This document shows positions 52,700 to 62,483 of a DNA stretch of 64,000 nucleotides, one piece after another. Source of the stretch: Ramlibacter lithotrophicus (lineage in GTDB: Bacteria; Pseudomonadota; Gammaproteobacteria; Burkholderiales; Burkholderiaceae_C); contig NZ_VTOX01000002.1 in NCBI RefSeq assembly GCF_012184415.1, positions 62,001 to 126,000 of the forward strand, given 5' to 3'. The stretch's first letter is position 1. Each line of letters opens with the position of its first letter. The notes under the pieces were generated by a model that made no database searches, was not told the DNA's origin, and saw only the letters and a list, made by a program, of their open reading frames with translations. Made by a program: the position numbers and the translations under genes.

Positions 52700-54442
52700 A
52701 TGTCCCTCTATCGCCTGATCGGTCACTTCCTGCGACGCCACTGGACGGCCTACGTGCTGGCCGGCCTGATGCTGCTCGGCATCGCCCTGCTGATCGTCTG
52801 GATCCCGCGCCAGATCGGGCGGCTGGTCGACGGCCTGGTGGCCAGCCGGCTGGCGGGCGCCGACCTGCTGCAGGAGCTGGCCTGGCTCGCCGGCGCCGGC
52901 GTCGTCGTGTACTTCCTGCGCGCCGGCTGGCGCCTGAAGCTGTTCGCGGCCGCCTACCGGCTGGGCGTGGAACTGCGCGAGCGGCTGTACGGCCGGCTCA
53001 CGCTGCAAGGGGCGAGCTTCTACCAGGACCGGCGCACGGGCAACCTGATGGCGCTGGCCACCAACGACATCGACGCGGTGGAGATGGCCGCCGGCGAGGC
53101 GATGCTCGCCGGCTTCGACGGCACGCTGACGCTGGTGCTGGTCGTGGCGATGATGTCGCTGGGCGTCGACGCGCGGCTGGCGGCCTGCGCGCTGCTGCCC
53201 TTCCCCTTGATGGCGCTGGCCTTCTGGTGGATCTCGCGCCACGTGCACGAGGCATCGCGGCTGGCCCTGGACCGCTTCGGCGCGCTCAACGACCACGTCC
53301 AGGAAACGCTTGCCGGGGTGCGAACGGTACGGGCGCTCGGGCTGCAGGCGCGCAGCGAGGCGCAGTTCTCGTCGCTCGCGGCCGGGGCGGCCGAGGCGAG
53401 CCTGAGCGCGCAGCAATGGGAGGCGGCGTACGAGCCGGCCGTCGGCTTCACGCTCAGCGCCGCCACCGTGCTCACGCTGGGGGTCGGCGGCTGGCTGGTG
53501 TGGCACGACCAGCTCACCGTGGGCCAGCTCACCAGCTTCAGCCTGTACCTGGGGCAGCTGATCTGGCCGATGTTCGCCGCCGGCTGGGTGCTTTCGCTGG
53601 TGCAGCGCGGCAAGGCCGCCTGGGCGCGGTTGCAGCCAGTCCTCGACGCGCCCCTGAGCGTAGACGACCACGGCACGGTGGCCCAGGTCACGCCCGGCCC
53701 GCTGGCCGTGCAAGGCGTGCGCTTCCACTATCCGGGCCAGGCACGGGCGGCGCTGGACGGCGTGTCGCTGCAACTGGCGCCTGGCCGCACGCTGGGCCTG
53801 GTCGGCCCGACCGGCGCCGGCAAGTCGACGCTCCTGCGGCTGCTGCTGCGGCACCACGCGCCGGAAGCCGGGCAGCTGCAGTGGAACGGCATCCAGCTCG
53901 CCGACTACACGCTGGATGCGTTGCGCGGCGCCATCGCCTGGGTGCCGCAGGAAGCGTTCCTGTTCTCGGCCTCGGTGGCCGAGAACATCGCCCTCGCCCG
54001 CCCCGACGCGACCCGCGTCCAGGTGGAACAGGCGGCGCGGCTGGCCGCCGTGCACGAGGACATCCAGCGCCTGCCGCGCGGCTACGACACGCCCGTCGGC
54101 GAGCGCGGCGTGACCCTGTCGGGCGGGCAGCGCCAGCGCGTGGCGATCGCCCGCGCCCTGCTGGCCGACGCGCCGCTGCTGCTGCTGGACGACGCGCTGT
54201 CGGCGGTGGACACCGACACCGAGGCGCGCATCCTGGCGCACCTGCGCGCGGCGCGGATCGGCCGCACCGTGGTCATCGTGACCCACCGCCTGAGCGCCGT
54301 CGCCGACGCCGACGAGATCATCGTGCTGCGCGACGGGCACCCCGTCGAGCAAGGCAGCCACGGGCAGCTGCTGGCGGACAACGGCTGGTACGCGCGTCAG
54401 TGGCGCTATCAGCAACTGGAGGCCAGCCTTGACGCCAGCTGA
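52700..54442 (+). CDS. ABC exporter half-transporter with degenerate ATP site (MdlA-like)
   Basis: 580 aa: six-helix membrane domain (1-320) then the nucleotide-binding domain. Walker A GPTGAGKST, signature LSGGQRQR, Walker B LLLLDDALSAVD. The residue after Walker B is Asp instead of the catalytic Glu, as in MdlA and the degenerate side of heterodimeric exporters such as TM287/288 and BmrC. The start at 52700 (MSLYRLIGHFLRR) fits the family. Overlaps the next half-transporter by 14 bases, so the two form one heterodimer. Confidence 0.92.
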   Translation: MSLYRLIGHFLRRHWTAYVLAGLMLLGIALLIVWIPRQIGRLVDGLVASRLAGADLLQELAWLAGAGVVVYFLRAGWRLKLFAAAYRLGVELRERLYGRLTLQGASFYQDRRTGNLMALATNDIDAVEMAAGEAMLAGFDGTLTLVLVVAMMSLGVDARLAACALLPFPLMALAFWWISRHVHEASRLALDRFGALNDHVQETLAGVRTVRALGLQARSEAQFSSLAAGAAEASLSAQQWEAAYEPAVGFTLSAATVLTLGVGGWLVWHDQLTVGQLTSFSLYLGQLIWPMFAAGWVLSLVQRGKAAWARLQPVLDAPLSVDDHGTVAQVTPGPLAVQGVRFHYPGQARAALDGVSLQLAPGRTLGLVGPTGAGKSTLLRLLLRHHAPEAGQLQWNGIQLADYTLDALRGAIAWVPQEAFLFSASVAENIALARPDATRVQVEQAARLAAVHEDIQRLPRGYDTPVGERGVTLSGGQRQRVAIARALLADAPLLLLDDALSAVDTDTEARILAHLRAARIGRTVVIVTHRLSAVADADEIIVLRDGHPVEQGSHGQLLADNGWYARQWRYQQLEASLDAS

Positions 54443-56282
54443 ATCCATCGCCGCCGGCACGCTGCCCGGCGCCCCCGAGGGCCGCAGCCGGCTCGTCGGC
54501 GACGCCGCCGCGCTCCTGCTGCGCGCCGCGGCGCCGGAGCGGCACCACGTCCTGCGGGCCGCGGCGTGGCTCCTGCTGACCGCCGGCCTGGAGGCGCTGG
54601 GACCGCTGATCGGCAAATGGCTGATCGACCGCTACCTGCTGCCGCGCGATGCGCAGCTGGGCGCCATCGCCGGTCTGCTGCTGGGCGCGCTGGTCGCCGG
54701 CTTCGCCGCGAGCTGGCTGCGCTATGGCCAGCTGGTGCGGCTCGCCGGCGTGGCGATGCGGTCGGTGCAGCGCGTGCGCGAGGAGGTGTACCGGCACGTG
54801 CTGCGGCTGCCGATGTCCTTCTTCGACCGCGCCATCACCGGCCAGCTGGTCAGCCGCGTCACCAACGACACCGAGGCGGTGAAGACGCTCTACGTGCAGG
54901 TGCTGTTTGTCATCCTGGACAGCCTGCTGGTGCTGGTCGGCACCACCGCCGCCATGCTGTGGCTGGACTGGCGGCTGATGCTGATCGTGGCGACCCTCGT
55001 GCCGGTGGCGGTGCTGGTCGTGATCGTCTACCAGCGCCTGTCGGCGCCGGCGGTGAGCCGCACCCGCGAACTGCGCAGCGAGCTGAACGCGCAGGTGGCC
55101 GAGAGCATCGCCGGGATGCAGGTGCTGCAGGCGAGCAACGCGACCGCGCGCTTTCGCGACCGCTTCGCCGCCGTCAACGGCAGCCATTACCGCTCGCGGC
55201 GGCGCGAACTGCGCGCCAACGCCTGGCTGCTGCGGCCGCTGCTGGACCTGCTGAACGTCGTGCTGATGGCGGCGGTGATCGGCGTCTTCGGCCTGCGCGG
55301 GCACGGCGGGGTGCTCGGCCCGCTGGAAGTGGGCATCCTGTACGCCTTCGTGAACTACATCTCGCGCGTGACCGAGCCGCTGACCCAGATCACGATGCAG
55401 TTCTCGCAGCTGCAGCAGGCGATGGTCGGCGCGGCGCGGGTGCAGGTGCTGCTCAAGGAAGCCGAGTCGCCGCCGGCGGCCGACCGCGGCCGCGTGACGC
55501 AAGGCGCCATCGCGATCGAGCACCTGGACTTCGCCTACCTGCCGGGACGCCCGGTGCTGCACGGCCTGGACCTGCAGTTCGCGCCCGGCAGCTTTCACGG
55601 CATCGTCGGCCACACGGGCAGCGGCAAGAGCACCTTGCTCGCACTGCTGCTGCGCTTCTACCCGGCGCCCCACGGCGCGATCCGCATCGACGGCACGCCG
55701 GTGGAGGCGATCGCCGAGGACCACTTCCGCGATCGCGTCGGCGTCGTGCCGCAGGAGCCGTTCCTGCTGGCGGCCACGGCGCGCGAGAACATCGCCATGG
55801 GCCGGCCGCTGACCGACGCGCAGGTCGAGGCCGCGGCGCGCGCGGCCCATGTGCACGAGTTCATCGCCCGCCTCGAGCAGGGCTACGACACGCCGCTGGG
55901 CGAAGGCGGTGCGCGGCTGTCGGTGGGCCAGAAACAGCTGGTCGCGATCGCCCGCGCCCTGGCCGGCGAGCCGCGCATCCTGTTCCTCGACGAAGCCACC
56001 TCGCACATCGATTCCGAAACCGAGCAGGTGGTGCAGCGCGCGCTGGCCGGGCTGCGCGGCAAGGTCACCATCGTGGCGATCGCGCACCGCCTGTCCACCG
56101 TGCGCGACGCCGACCGCATCGTCGTGCTCAACCACGGGCGCATCGCGGAGCTGGGCACCCACGGCGAGCTGATGGCGATCGCCGACGGCCTGTACCAGCG
56201 CCTGTACCTGCTGCAGCAGCTGGAGGAGGCCGATCAGCAGGAGACGGGCGACAGCGGTCCGCAAGCGAGCGGCTCGCACTGA
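54429..56282 (+). CDS. ABC exporter half-transporter, catalytic partner (MdlB-like)
   Basis: 617 aa from a TTG start with GGAGG 6 bases upstream, inside the end of the previous gene. Six membrane helices, then Walker A GHTGSGKST, signature LSVGQKQL (Val for the first Gly of LSGGQ, as in MdlB-like partners) and Walker B ILFLDEATSHID with the catalytic Glu kept. Complementary to the degenerate site of its partner. Substrate probably a lipid or hydrophobic drug. Its 3' end overlaps the convergent kinase gene by 49 bases. Confidence 0.92.
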   Translation: MTPAESIAAGTLPGAPEGRSRLVGDAAALLLRAAAPERHHVLRAAAWLLLTAGLEALGPLIGKWLIDRYLLPRDAQLGAIAGLLLGALVAGFAASWLRYGQLVRLAGVAMRSVQRVREEVYRHVLRLPMSFFDRAITGQLVSRVTNDTEAVKTLYVQVLFVILDSLLVLVGTTAAMLWLDWRLMLIVATLVPVAVLVVIVYQRLSAPAVSRTRELRSELNAQVAESIAGMQVLQASNATARFRDRFAAVNGSHYRSRRRELRANAWLLRPLLDLLNVVLMAAVIGVFGLRGHGGVLGPLEVGILYAFVNYISRVTEPLTQITMQFSQLQQAMVGAARVQVLLKEAESPPAADRGRVTQGAIAIEHLDFAYLPGRPVLHGLDLQFAPGSFHGIVGHTGSGKSTLLALLLRFYPAPHGAIRIDGTPVEAIAEDHFRDRVGVVPQEPFLLAATARENIAMGRPLTDAQVEAAARAAHVHEFIARLEQGYDTPLGEGGARLSVGQKQLVAIARALAGEPRILFLDEATSHIDSETEQVVQRALAGLRGKVTIVAIAHRLSTVRDADRIVVLNHGRIAELGTHGELMAIADGLYQRLYLLQQLEEADQQETGDSGPQASGSH

Positions 56283-57028
56283 TCGCCGGCCGGCGCGCAA
56301 GGCACCAGCGGCAGCCGGACGATGAACGTGGAACCCTGGCCGGCACCCCGGCTTTCGGCGCGCACGCTGCCGCCGTGCAGTTGCGCGAAGCGGCGCGCCA
56401 CCGCCAGGCCCACGCCGAGCCCGCGCGGCGACAGCTGCCGGCTGCCGCCGCCCTGCTCGAACAGCTCGAAGATCCGCTCCAGGTCGTGCGCTTCGATCCC
56501 GGCTCCATCGTCGGCGATGCGCACTTCCGCCATGCCGCCGTCGCGGCCGGCGCACACGGCCACCCGCCCCCCGGGCGCGGCGAACTTGGCCGCATTGGTC
56601 AGGAGATTCATGAACACCTGTCCCAGCCGCAACTCGTCGCCGGACACCGTCAGCGGCGCCGCCGGCAGCGCGACCGCCAGTTCCACGGCGCGCTCGTCGA
56701 AGGCGCTGCGGCAGGCCTGGATCGATTGGGTCAGCAGCTCCTGCAGCTCCAGCGGGTGGCGCTCCAGCGCCGACCGGCCGCGGCTGGCCTGGCCGTAGTC
56801 GGCCAGGTCCTCCACCAGGTGGGCCATGGCCCTGAGCTGCCGCCGGGCCAGCGCCACGGCGAGCGCCCGGGCGGACGCGTCGTCGCTGCCCGCCAGGACT
56901 TCCAGCGCATTGCCCAGGGGGGCGATGCCGTTGCGCAGTTCGTGCGCGACCGTCGCCAGCAGCGCGTCCCGCCGCCGCTGATGCCGCCCGGCCGGTGCGC
57001 TCGCGCCTGCTGACTCGTGCGTCTGCAT
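56234..57028 (-). CDS. soluble histidine kinase (HisKA-HATPase)
   Basis: 264 aa, no membrane segment and no sensor domain. HisKA with LATVAHELRNGIAPL and HATPase_c with NLLTNAAKFAAPGG, ADDGAGI and GLGVGLAVARRFAQLHGG. GGAAGGA lies 5 bases before the ATG at 57028. Probably works with another sensor protein or senses by an unseen N-terminal contact. It is divergent from the Crp-like gene. The last 16 codons lie opposite the end of the ABC gene. Confidence 0.9.
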   Translation of the reverse strand: MQTHESAGASAPAGRHQRRRDALLATVAHELRNGIAPLGNALEVLAGSDDASARALAVALARRQLRAMAHLVEDLADYGQASRGRSALERHPLELQELLTQSIQACRSAFDERAVELAVALPAAPLTVSGDELRLGQVFMNLLTNAAKFAAPGGRVAVCAGRDGGMAEVRIADDGAGIEAHDLERIFELFEQGGGSRQLSPRGLGVGLAVARRFAQLHGGSVRAESRGAGQGSTFIVRLPLVPCAPAGDQCEPLACGPLSPVSC

Positions 57029-57205
57029 GTCATCCTTCCCTGATTGCGCTTGTAGGATGACACCCACGCGGGCGGGTCCTCTGTGCGCCCGCGCACCCAA
57101 CGACGTCTCAGTGTGTCCCCGATGCAACCCACTGTAAGAACGGCTCGTTTTTTGCGCTGAGCCGGGCCCTACTCAGGGGATGTCGAGCCACGCGAAGAGG
57201 GCGTC

Positions 57206-58006
57206 ATGCGCACATCGCCACCAGGAACCCGGGAACCGGCGGACCTGCACGCCGTCGATATCGACCGGAACCGGCTGCTGGCCCTGGTGCCGCCCCAGTC
57301 CCGGCGCGCCTGGATGCCGTTCTGCGAGCTGGTGTCGCTGCCGCTCGGCCAGGCGCTGTTCGACCCCGGCGACAGCGTGCGCTTCGTGTACTTTCCGCTG
57401 ACGGCGACCGTGGCCCTGCTCCAGCTGCTGCGCACCGGCGACTGCGTGCAGGTGGCGATGGTCGGCAGCGAGGGGCTGGTCGGAACCGGCGCGTTCATGG
57501 GCGGCGGGCCGATGACGATGCGCGCGGTGGTGCAGAACGCCGGCACCGCCCTGCGCATCGACGCCGCCGCGGTCAAGGAAGAGTTCGAACGCGGCGGCGA
57601 GACGATGCGCCTCCTTCTGCGGTACGCGCAGGCGCTGATGTTCCAGGTATCGCAGACGGCGGTCTGCAACCGCCACCACACGCCGCAGCAGCAGCTGTGC
57701 CGATGGCTGATGCTCAGCCTGGACCGGGCGACGGGCGACGAAATCGCCACCACCCACGAGCTGGTCGGGACGATGCTGGGCGTGCGGCGCGAGACCGTGA
57801 GCGACGCCATCGGGCGCCTGCAGGCGCAGGGGCTCGTGCGTTCGGGCCGGGGCCGCATCAAGGTGCTGGACCGCGCCCGCCTCGAACTCGGCGCGTGCGA
57901 GTGCTACCGCATGGTGCGGCGCGAGTACGACTCGCTGCTGGCGCCACGGCCCGACTCCACTTCCCGAGCCGCTGCGGGTGCCCGCCAGCCGGGCGCCAGC
58001 CGTTGA
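57206..58006 (+). CDS. Crp/Fnr-family regulator without Fe-S cysteines
   Basis: 266 aa. Cyclic-nucleotide-like barrel at 35-140 (FDPGDSVRFVYFPLTATVALL, VAMVGSEGLVGTGAFMGG) and a winged helix at 170-235 with HELVGTMLGVRRETVSDAIGRLQ. There is no N-terminal cysteine cluster, and the cAMP-binding RxS residues of CRP are not seen, so the signal is unknown. The VGSEGLVG pattern is common in uncharacterised Proteobacterial members. Long low-complexity tail. Followed by the second 76-aa protein. Confidence 0.9.
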   Translation: MRTSPPGTREPADLHAVDIDRNRLLALVPPQSRRAWMPFCELVSLPLGQALFDPGDSVRFVYFPLTATVALLQLLRTGDCVQVAMVGSEGLVGTGAFMGGGPMTMRAVVQNAGTALRIDAAAVKEEFERGGETMRLLLRYAQALMFQVSQTAVCNRHHTPQQQLCRWLMLSLDRATGDEIATTHELVGTMLGVRRETVSDAIGRLQAQGLVRSGRGRIKVLDRARLELGACECYRMVRREYDSLLAPRPDSTSRAAAGARQPGASR

Positions 58007-58069
58007 TCTTCGTCAAGCGCGCCGCCGCGCGCCGGCCGCTCAATGGCAGTCAGCGTGGAGGACCTCGCC

Positions 58070-58300
58070 ATGAACGATTCCGCACAGCTCGTCGCCCAGT
58101 GGGCCAGCTTCGACGAAGCGGCCTTTGCCGCAGCGCGGCGGCTGGAGCGGGCGCTGGACGCGTGGAGCGACGCGGCGGGCGAGCCGCCCACGCCCGCCGA
58201 CGTGCATTCAGCCAGGCGGCTGCGCTTCGTCGCCAACCACCGGCTGCGCTGGATCCTGTTCCAGACCCGGCGCGCACAAGAGCGGCTGCGGCTGATCTGA
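58070..58300 (+). CDS. hypothetical 76-aa protein, paralogue of the gene at 28771
   Basis: 76 aa, helical, cytoplasmic. GTGGAGG lies 7 bases before the ATG. Pattern RRLERALDAWSDAAGEPP then RRLRFVANHRLRWILF. It matches the protein at 28771-29001 end to end with no gap and the same length. The two are about 29 kb apart and both follow a Crp/Fnr-family gene. Its stop is 5 bases from the hutH stop on the other strand. Confidence 0.72.
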   Translation: MNDSAQLVAQWASFDEAAFAAARRLERALDAWSDAAGEPPTPADVHSARRLRFVANHRLRWILFQTRRAQERLRLI

Positions 58301-58304
58301 GCCG

Positions 58305-59855
58305 CTACAGTCGCAGCGCGCGCAGCTCGGGCATCCCGTCGCGGGCGTGGTGGCCGAGGTCGCCGGCCTCCACCAGCCGGTGCACCGCCTCGATGTCGCG
58401 CGACAGGCTGCGGTCCTGCATCATCGCCGGCGAGACGGCCCGCACCAGGCGCAGCACTTCCTCCAGCACCGGCGCGCTCGCGAGCGGCCGCAGGAATTCG
58501 ATGCCCTGCGCCGCGGCCAGCAGCTCGATCGCGACGATGCGGCCGGTGTTGCGCAACATCGGTTGCAGGCGGCGCGCGGCGAAGGTGGCCATGCTGACGT
58601 GGTCCTCCTGGTTGGCCGAGGTCGGCAGGCTGTCGACGCTGGCCGGGTGCGCCAGCGACTTGTTCTCCGAGGCCAGCGCCGCCGCCGTCACGTGGACGAT
58701 CATGAATCCGGAATTGAGCCCCGGTTCGGCCGCCAGGAACGGCGGCAGCCGCGACACGGCGGTGTCGACCAGCATCGCGACGCGGCGCTCGGCGATGGCG
58801 CCGATCTCCGCGATGGCGACCGCCAGCGCATCGGCCGCCTGCGCCACCGGCTCGGCGTGGAAATTGCCGCCCGAGACGATCTCGCCGCGGTCGGCGAACA
58901 CCAGCGGGTTGTCGGTGACGGCGTTGGCCTCGCGCAGCAGCACCTGCGCGGCATGCCGCATCTGCTCGAGGCAGGCGCCCATCACCTGCGGCTGGCAGCG
59001 CAGGCAGTACGGGTCCTGCACCCGGTCGTCGTTCTTCAGGTGCGACTTGCGGATGCCGCTGCCGGCCAGCAGCGCGAGGTAGGCCTGCGCGCACTGCACC
59101 TGTCCCGGCTGGCCCCGCACCGCGTGGATGCGGGGATCGAACGGGCCGTCGCTGCCGCGCGCGGCGTCGAGCGTGAGCGCGCCGGCGATCACGGCGGCCT
59201 CGAACAGCCGCTCGGCGCCGAACAAGGCGTCCAGCGCCAGTGCGGTGGAGGCCTGGGTGCCGTTGATCAGCGCCAGGCCCTCCTTCGGCTCGAGTTGCAG
59301 CGGCCTGATGCCGGCGCGCTCCAGCGCCTGCGCGGCCGGCATGCGCCGCCCGCCGTGGCAGACCTCGCCCTCGCCGATCAGCGGCAGGCACAGGTGGGCC
59401 AGCGGCGCGAGGTCGCCCGACGCGCCGACCGATCCCTGCGCCGGCACCACCGGCAGCACGTCGCGGTTGGCAAGCGCCAGCAGCGCATCGACCACTTCCT
59501 CGCGCACGCCGGAGTAGCCCCGCGCCAGGCTGGCCGCCTTGAGCAGCAGCATGAGCCGGACGACCCGGTCGGGCATCGCCTCGCCGACACCCACCGCGTG
59601 CGAGCGCAGCAGGTTGAGTTGCAGCCGCTGCAGGTCGGGCGCGGGAATGCGGGTGCCGGCCAGCTTGCCGAAGCCGGTGTTGATGCCATAGACCGGCGCG
59701 TCGCCGGCGGCGGCCCGCCGCACCACCTCGGCGCTGGCGCGCAGGCCGGGGCGGCAGGCGGGGTCCAGCCGCACCTGGCGCGACTGGCTGCCGGCCAACC
59801 GGCGCAAGGCGGCCAGGTCGAGGGCGCCGGGAACGAGCAGTTCGGTGGTGGTCAT
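58305..59855 (-). CDS. hutH: histidine ammonia-lyase
   Basis: 516 aa, normal HutH length. The MIO prosthetic group forms from Ala145-Ser146-Gly147 (GSVGASGDLAPLAH); the catalytic Tyr region YGINTGFG is at 56-63, and the C-terminal QEDHVSM motif is present. Converts L-histidine to urocanate and ammonia, first step of the hut pathway. The start at 59855 (MTTTELLVPG) is preferred over 59879. Last gene of the hutC-D-I-F-H transcript, 31 bases after hutF. Confidence 0.97.
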   Translation of the reverse strand: MTTTELLVPGALDLAALRRLAGSQSRQVRLDPACRPGLRASAEVVRRAAAGDAPVYGINTGFGKLAGTRIPAPDLQRLQLNLLRSHAVGVGEAMPDRVVRLMLLLKAASLARGYSGVREEVVDALLALANRDVLPVVPAQGSVGASGDLAPLAHLCLPLIGEGEVCHGGRRMPAAQALERAGIRPLQLEPKEGLALINGTQASTALALDALFGAERLFEAAVIAGALTLDAARGSDGPFDPRIHAVRGQPGQVQCAQAYLALLAGSGIRKSHLKNDDRVQDPYCLRCQPQVMGACLEQMRHAAQVLLREANAVTDNPLVFADRGEIVSGGNFHAEPVAQAADALAVAIAEIGAIAERRVAMLVDTAVSRLPPFLAAEPGLNSGFMIVHVTAAALASENKSLAHPASVDSLPTSANQEDHVSMATFAARRLQPMLRNTGRIVAIELLAAAQGIEFLRPLASAPVLEEVLRLVRAVSPAMMQDRSLSRDIEAVHRLVEAGDLGHHARDGMPELRALRL

Positions 59856-59886
59856 GGCAGGAGCGGCTGGGCCGTGCATCAGTGGT

Positions 59887-61272
59887 TTACCGGGCCGGCA
59901 CGGACCAGAGTTCCGTCATGGCGGCCAGGTAGTCTGCATCGATCTGCGCCGAGCGCCCGGGGACGAGCCGGCCGGCCACCCGCACCTGAGCGAAGGACGC
60001 CCCGGGGCTGGAGAACACCGCCGCGTCCAGCAGGTTGTCCGGCGGCACCCCGAGCAGCGCGGGCGACTGCGCGTCGAGCACGAGGAAGTCCGCGCGCTGG
60101 CCGACCGCGAGACCGCCGAGCCGGCAGCCGCTGGCCGCCGACCCGCCGGCGATCGCCGCGCCGAACAGCGCGGCGGCCGAACTGGCGCGGCGCGCTGCCT
60201 GCGCGGCGACGTTGCGCCGGCGCAGCGTGAACCGCTGGGAATATTCGAGCAGGCGCAGCTCCTCGGGCCAGCCGCGCGTCACGTGGCTGTCGGAGCCGAC
60301 GGACCAGGCGCCGCCGGCCGCCGCATGGCCGGGCAGGTCGAACACGCCGTCGCCGAGGTTGGCCTCCGTGCTCGGGCAGATCACGATGCTGGCGCCGCGC
60401 TCGCTCACTCCCTGCAGTTCCGCCGGTACGGTGTGCGTGGCGTGGACCAGGTTCCAGCGGGCATCGACGGCGACGTGATCCAGCAACCACTCGATCGGCC
60501 GCTGCCCGGTCTGCGCGAGGCAGTCCTGCACTTCCTGCGTCTGTTCCGCCACGTGGATGTGCACCGGCAGGCCGCCCGCGGCGGCAAAGGCGGCAGCTTC
60601 GCGGATCGGATCGAGTCCCGCCGCGCGCAGCGAGTGGATGGCGACGCCGACGTTCACATTGGCGTCGCCGCGCACTTCGCGTTGCACCTCCTGCACCAGG
60701 CGCGCGATGCCCTCGGGCGTCGAAGCGAAGCGCCGCTGGTCCTCGCGCAGGCCGGTCGCGCCGAACCCCGAACGCATGTACAGCGTCGGCAGCAGCGTCA
60801 GGCCGATGCCGGTGCGCTGCGCCGCCCGCACCAGCGCCATCGACATCTCCAGCGGGTCGGCGGCCGGGCCGCCGGCCGGCGCGTTGTGCAGGTAGTGGAA
60901 CTCGCAGACCTGGGTGTAGCCGCCGGCCAGCAGCTCGGCGTAGAGGAACGCGGCGATGCGCTCCAGCTGGCGCGGCGTCACCCGCAGCGCCGCCGAATAC
61001 ATGCGGTCGCGCCAGCTCCAGAAGTCGTCGCCGGCCGGACCGGCCTGTTCGGCCTGGCCGGCGATCGCGCGCTGGAACGCATGGCTGTGCGCGTCGACGA
61101 CGCCGGGCAGCACCGGTCCGTCCAGCACGACGGCGCCGGCGCGGTCGGTGGCGGGCGCGTCCGGCACGACCGATGCCCATGACCCGCCCTCGTCGACCGT
61201 CAGCAGCACGTCGCGGGCCCAGGCAGCGTCGACCCACGCCCGCGGCGCGAAGAAGCGCTGTGCCGTGCTCAT
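59887..61272 (-). CDS. hutF: formimidoylglutamate deiminase
   Basis: 461 aa amidohydrolase-superfamily enzyme. Metal ligands: [12 protein letters not shown] near the N-terminus, [14 protein letters not shown] and the Asp in [14 protein letters not shown] and SWRDRMY are typical of HutF. Turns N-formimidoyl-L-glutamate into N-formyl-L-glutamate and ammonia, so this organism uses the HutF-HutG branch rather than direct HutG (formimidoylglutamase). Overlaps the hutI stop by 4 bases. hutG is not in the window and may follow hutU. Confidence 0.95.
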   Translation of the reverse strand: MSTAQRFFAPRAWVDAAWARDVLLTVDEGGSWASVVPDAPATDRAGAVVLDGPVLPGVVDAHSHAFQRAIAGQAEQAGPAGDDFWSWRDRMYSAALRVTPRQLERIAAFLYAELLAGGYTQVCEFHYLHNAPAGGPAADPLEMSMALVRAAQRTGIGLTLLPTLYMRSGFGATGLREDQRRFASTPEGIARLVQEVQREVRGDANVNVGVAIHSLRAAGLDPIREAAAFAAAGGLPVHIHVAEQTQEVQDCLAQTGQRPIEWLLDHVAVDARWNLVHATHTVPAELQGVSERGASIVICPSTEANLGDGVFDLPGHAAAGGAWSVGSDSHVTRGWPEELRLLEYSQRFTLRRRNVAAQAARRASSAAALFGAAIAGGSAASGCRLGGLAVGQRADFLVLDAQSPALLGVPPDNLLDAAVFSSPGASFAQVRVAGRLVPGRSAQIDADYLAAMTELWSVPAR

Positions 61273-62483
61273 CGCGGCTCTCCCTCGAACACGGTGCGGA
61301 TGCAGGGATTGGCGCCAATGGCGTAGGCCAGTTGCGCCGGCTGCTGCACGTCCCACAGCACGAAGTCGGCGCGCAGGCCGGCGGCCAGCACGCCCCGGTC
61401 GGACAGGCCCAGCGCCCGCGCGGCGTGGCGCGTCACGCCAGCCAGCGCCTCCTCGGGCGTGAGCCGGAACAGGGTGCAGGCCATGTTGAGCATCAGCAGC
61501 AGCGAAGTGCAGGGAGACGAGCCCGGGTTGCAGTCGGTCGACACGGCGATGCCGACACCGTGGCGGCGCAACAGCTCCACCGGCGGCAGCCTGGTCTCGC
61601 GCAGGAAATAGAAGGCGCCCGGCAGCAGCACGGCCACCGTCCCGGCGGTGGCCATCGCGGCGGCGCCCGCCTCGGACAGCCACTCCAGGTGATCGCAGCT
61701 CAGGGCGCCGTGCCGTGCGGCCAGCTGCGCGCCGCCGCTGTCGCTCAACTGCTCCGCATGCAGCTTGACCGGGAGCCCGAGTTGTCGCGCCGCCTCGAAG
61801 ACGCGCTCCACCTGCGCGGTGCTGAAGGCGATGCGCTCGCAGAAGGCGTCGACCGCGTCGACCAGCCCTTCGGCGTTCAATGCGGGGAGCATGCGCAGCA
61901 CCTCGTCCACGTAGGCGTCGGGGGCGCCGGCGAACTCCGGCGGCAGCGCGTGCGCGCCGAGGAAGGTGGTGCGCACGTCGACCCGGTGAACCTGTCCGAG
62001 GTCTCTCGCCACTTGCAGCGTCTTGCGCTCGTGCTCCAGCGCCAGCCCGTAACCGGACTTGACCTCCAGCGTCGTCACGCCCTCGGCCAGCAGCGCGCGC
62101 AGCCGCGGCGCGCTCTGCGCCGCCAGCTCCTGCGCGCCGGCGCGCCGCGTGGCCTGCACCGTCGAGGCGATGCCGCCGCCGCGGCGCGCGATCTCCTCGT
62201 AGGTGGCGCCCTGCAGACGCAGTTCGAACTCCTGCGCGCGGTCGCCTCCGTAGACCAGGTGGGTGTGGCAATCGATGAGGCCCGGCGTGACGAGCGCGCC
62301 TTGCGCGTCATGCACCTCGCTGCAGCCGGCACGCAGCGCGGCGGGGAGGTCGCTTTCGGCGCCGACCCAGTGCAGCATGGCGCCATCGACCACCAGCGCC
62401 GCGTCCTCGACCAGCCCGTACGGCTGCGGGGCCGCGCCCTGCATGGTGGCGGCGCGGCAGTTGCGCCACAGCTTCATGCCCAT
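61269..62483 (-). CDS. hutI: imidazolonepropionase
   Basis: 404 aa. Metal-binding [10 protein letters not shown] (His73, His75), [31 protein letters not shown] and [10 protein letters not shown] are all HutI signatures. Hydrolyses imidazolone-5-propanoate to formimidoylglutamate. Cytoplasmic zinc or iron enzyme. The start overlaps the hutD stop by 10 bases; its stop overlaps hutF by 4. Confidence 0.96.
   Translation of the reverse strand: MGMKLWRNCRAATMQGAAPQPYGLVEDAALVVDGAMLHWVGAESDLPAALRAGCSEVHDAQGALVTPGLIDCHTHLVYGGDRAQEFELRLQGATYEEIARRGGGIASTVQATRRAGAQELAAQSAPRLRALLAEGVTTLEVKSGYGLALEHERKTLQVARDLGQVHRVDVRTTFLGAHALPPEFAGAPDAYVDEVLRMLPALNAEGLVDAVDAFCERIAFSTAQVERVFEAARQLGLPVKLHAEQLSDSGGAQLAARHGALSCDHLEWLSEAGAAAMATAGTVAVLLPGAFYFLRETRLPPVELLRRHGVGIAVSTDCNPGSSPCTSLLLMLNMACTLFRLTPEEALAGVTRHAARALGLSDRGVLAAGLRADFVLWDVQQPAQLAYAIGANPCIRTVFEGEPR

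Noticed and set aside
52163..54616. 817-codon minus-strand frame
   Set aside because: Only the last 105 codons (from 52480) are a gene, the BON lipoprotein, shown by lipobox and Shine-Dalgarno. The rest is the antisense of an ABC transporter.
54318..56555. 745-codon minus-strand frame opposite the MdlB-like gene
   Set aside because: Low-complexity His/Gln/Arg translation with no motif; antisense shadow in GC-rich DNA.
59887..62271. 794-codon frame suggesting a HutI-HutF fusion
   Set aside because: The part before 61272 is the wrong frame of hutI; hutI itself reads normally in another frame and overlaps hutF by ATGA.
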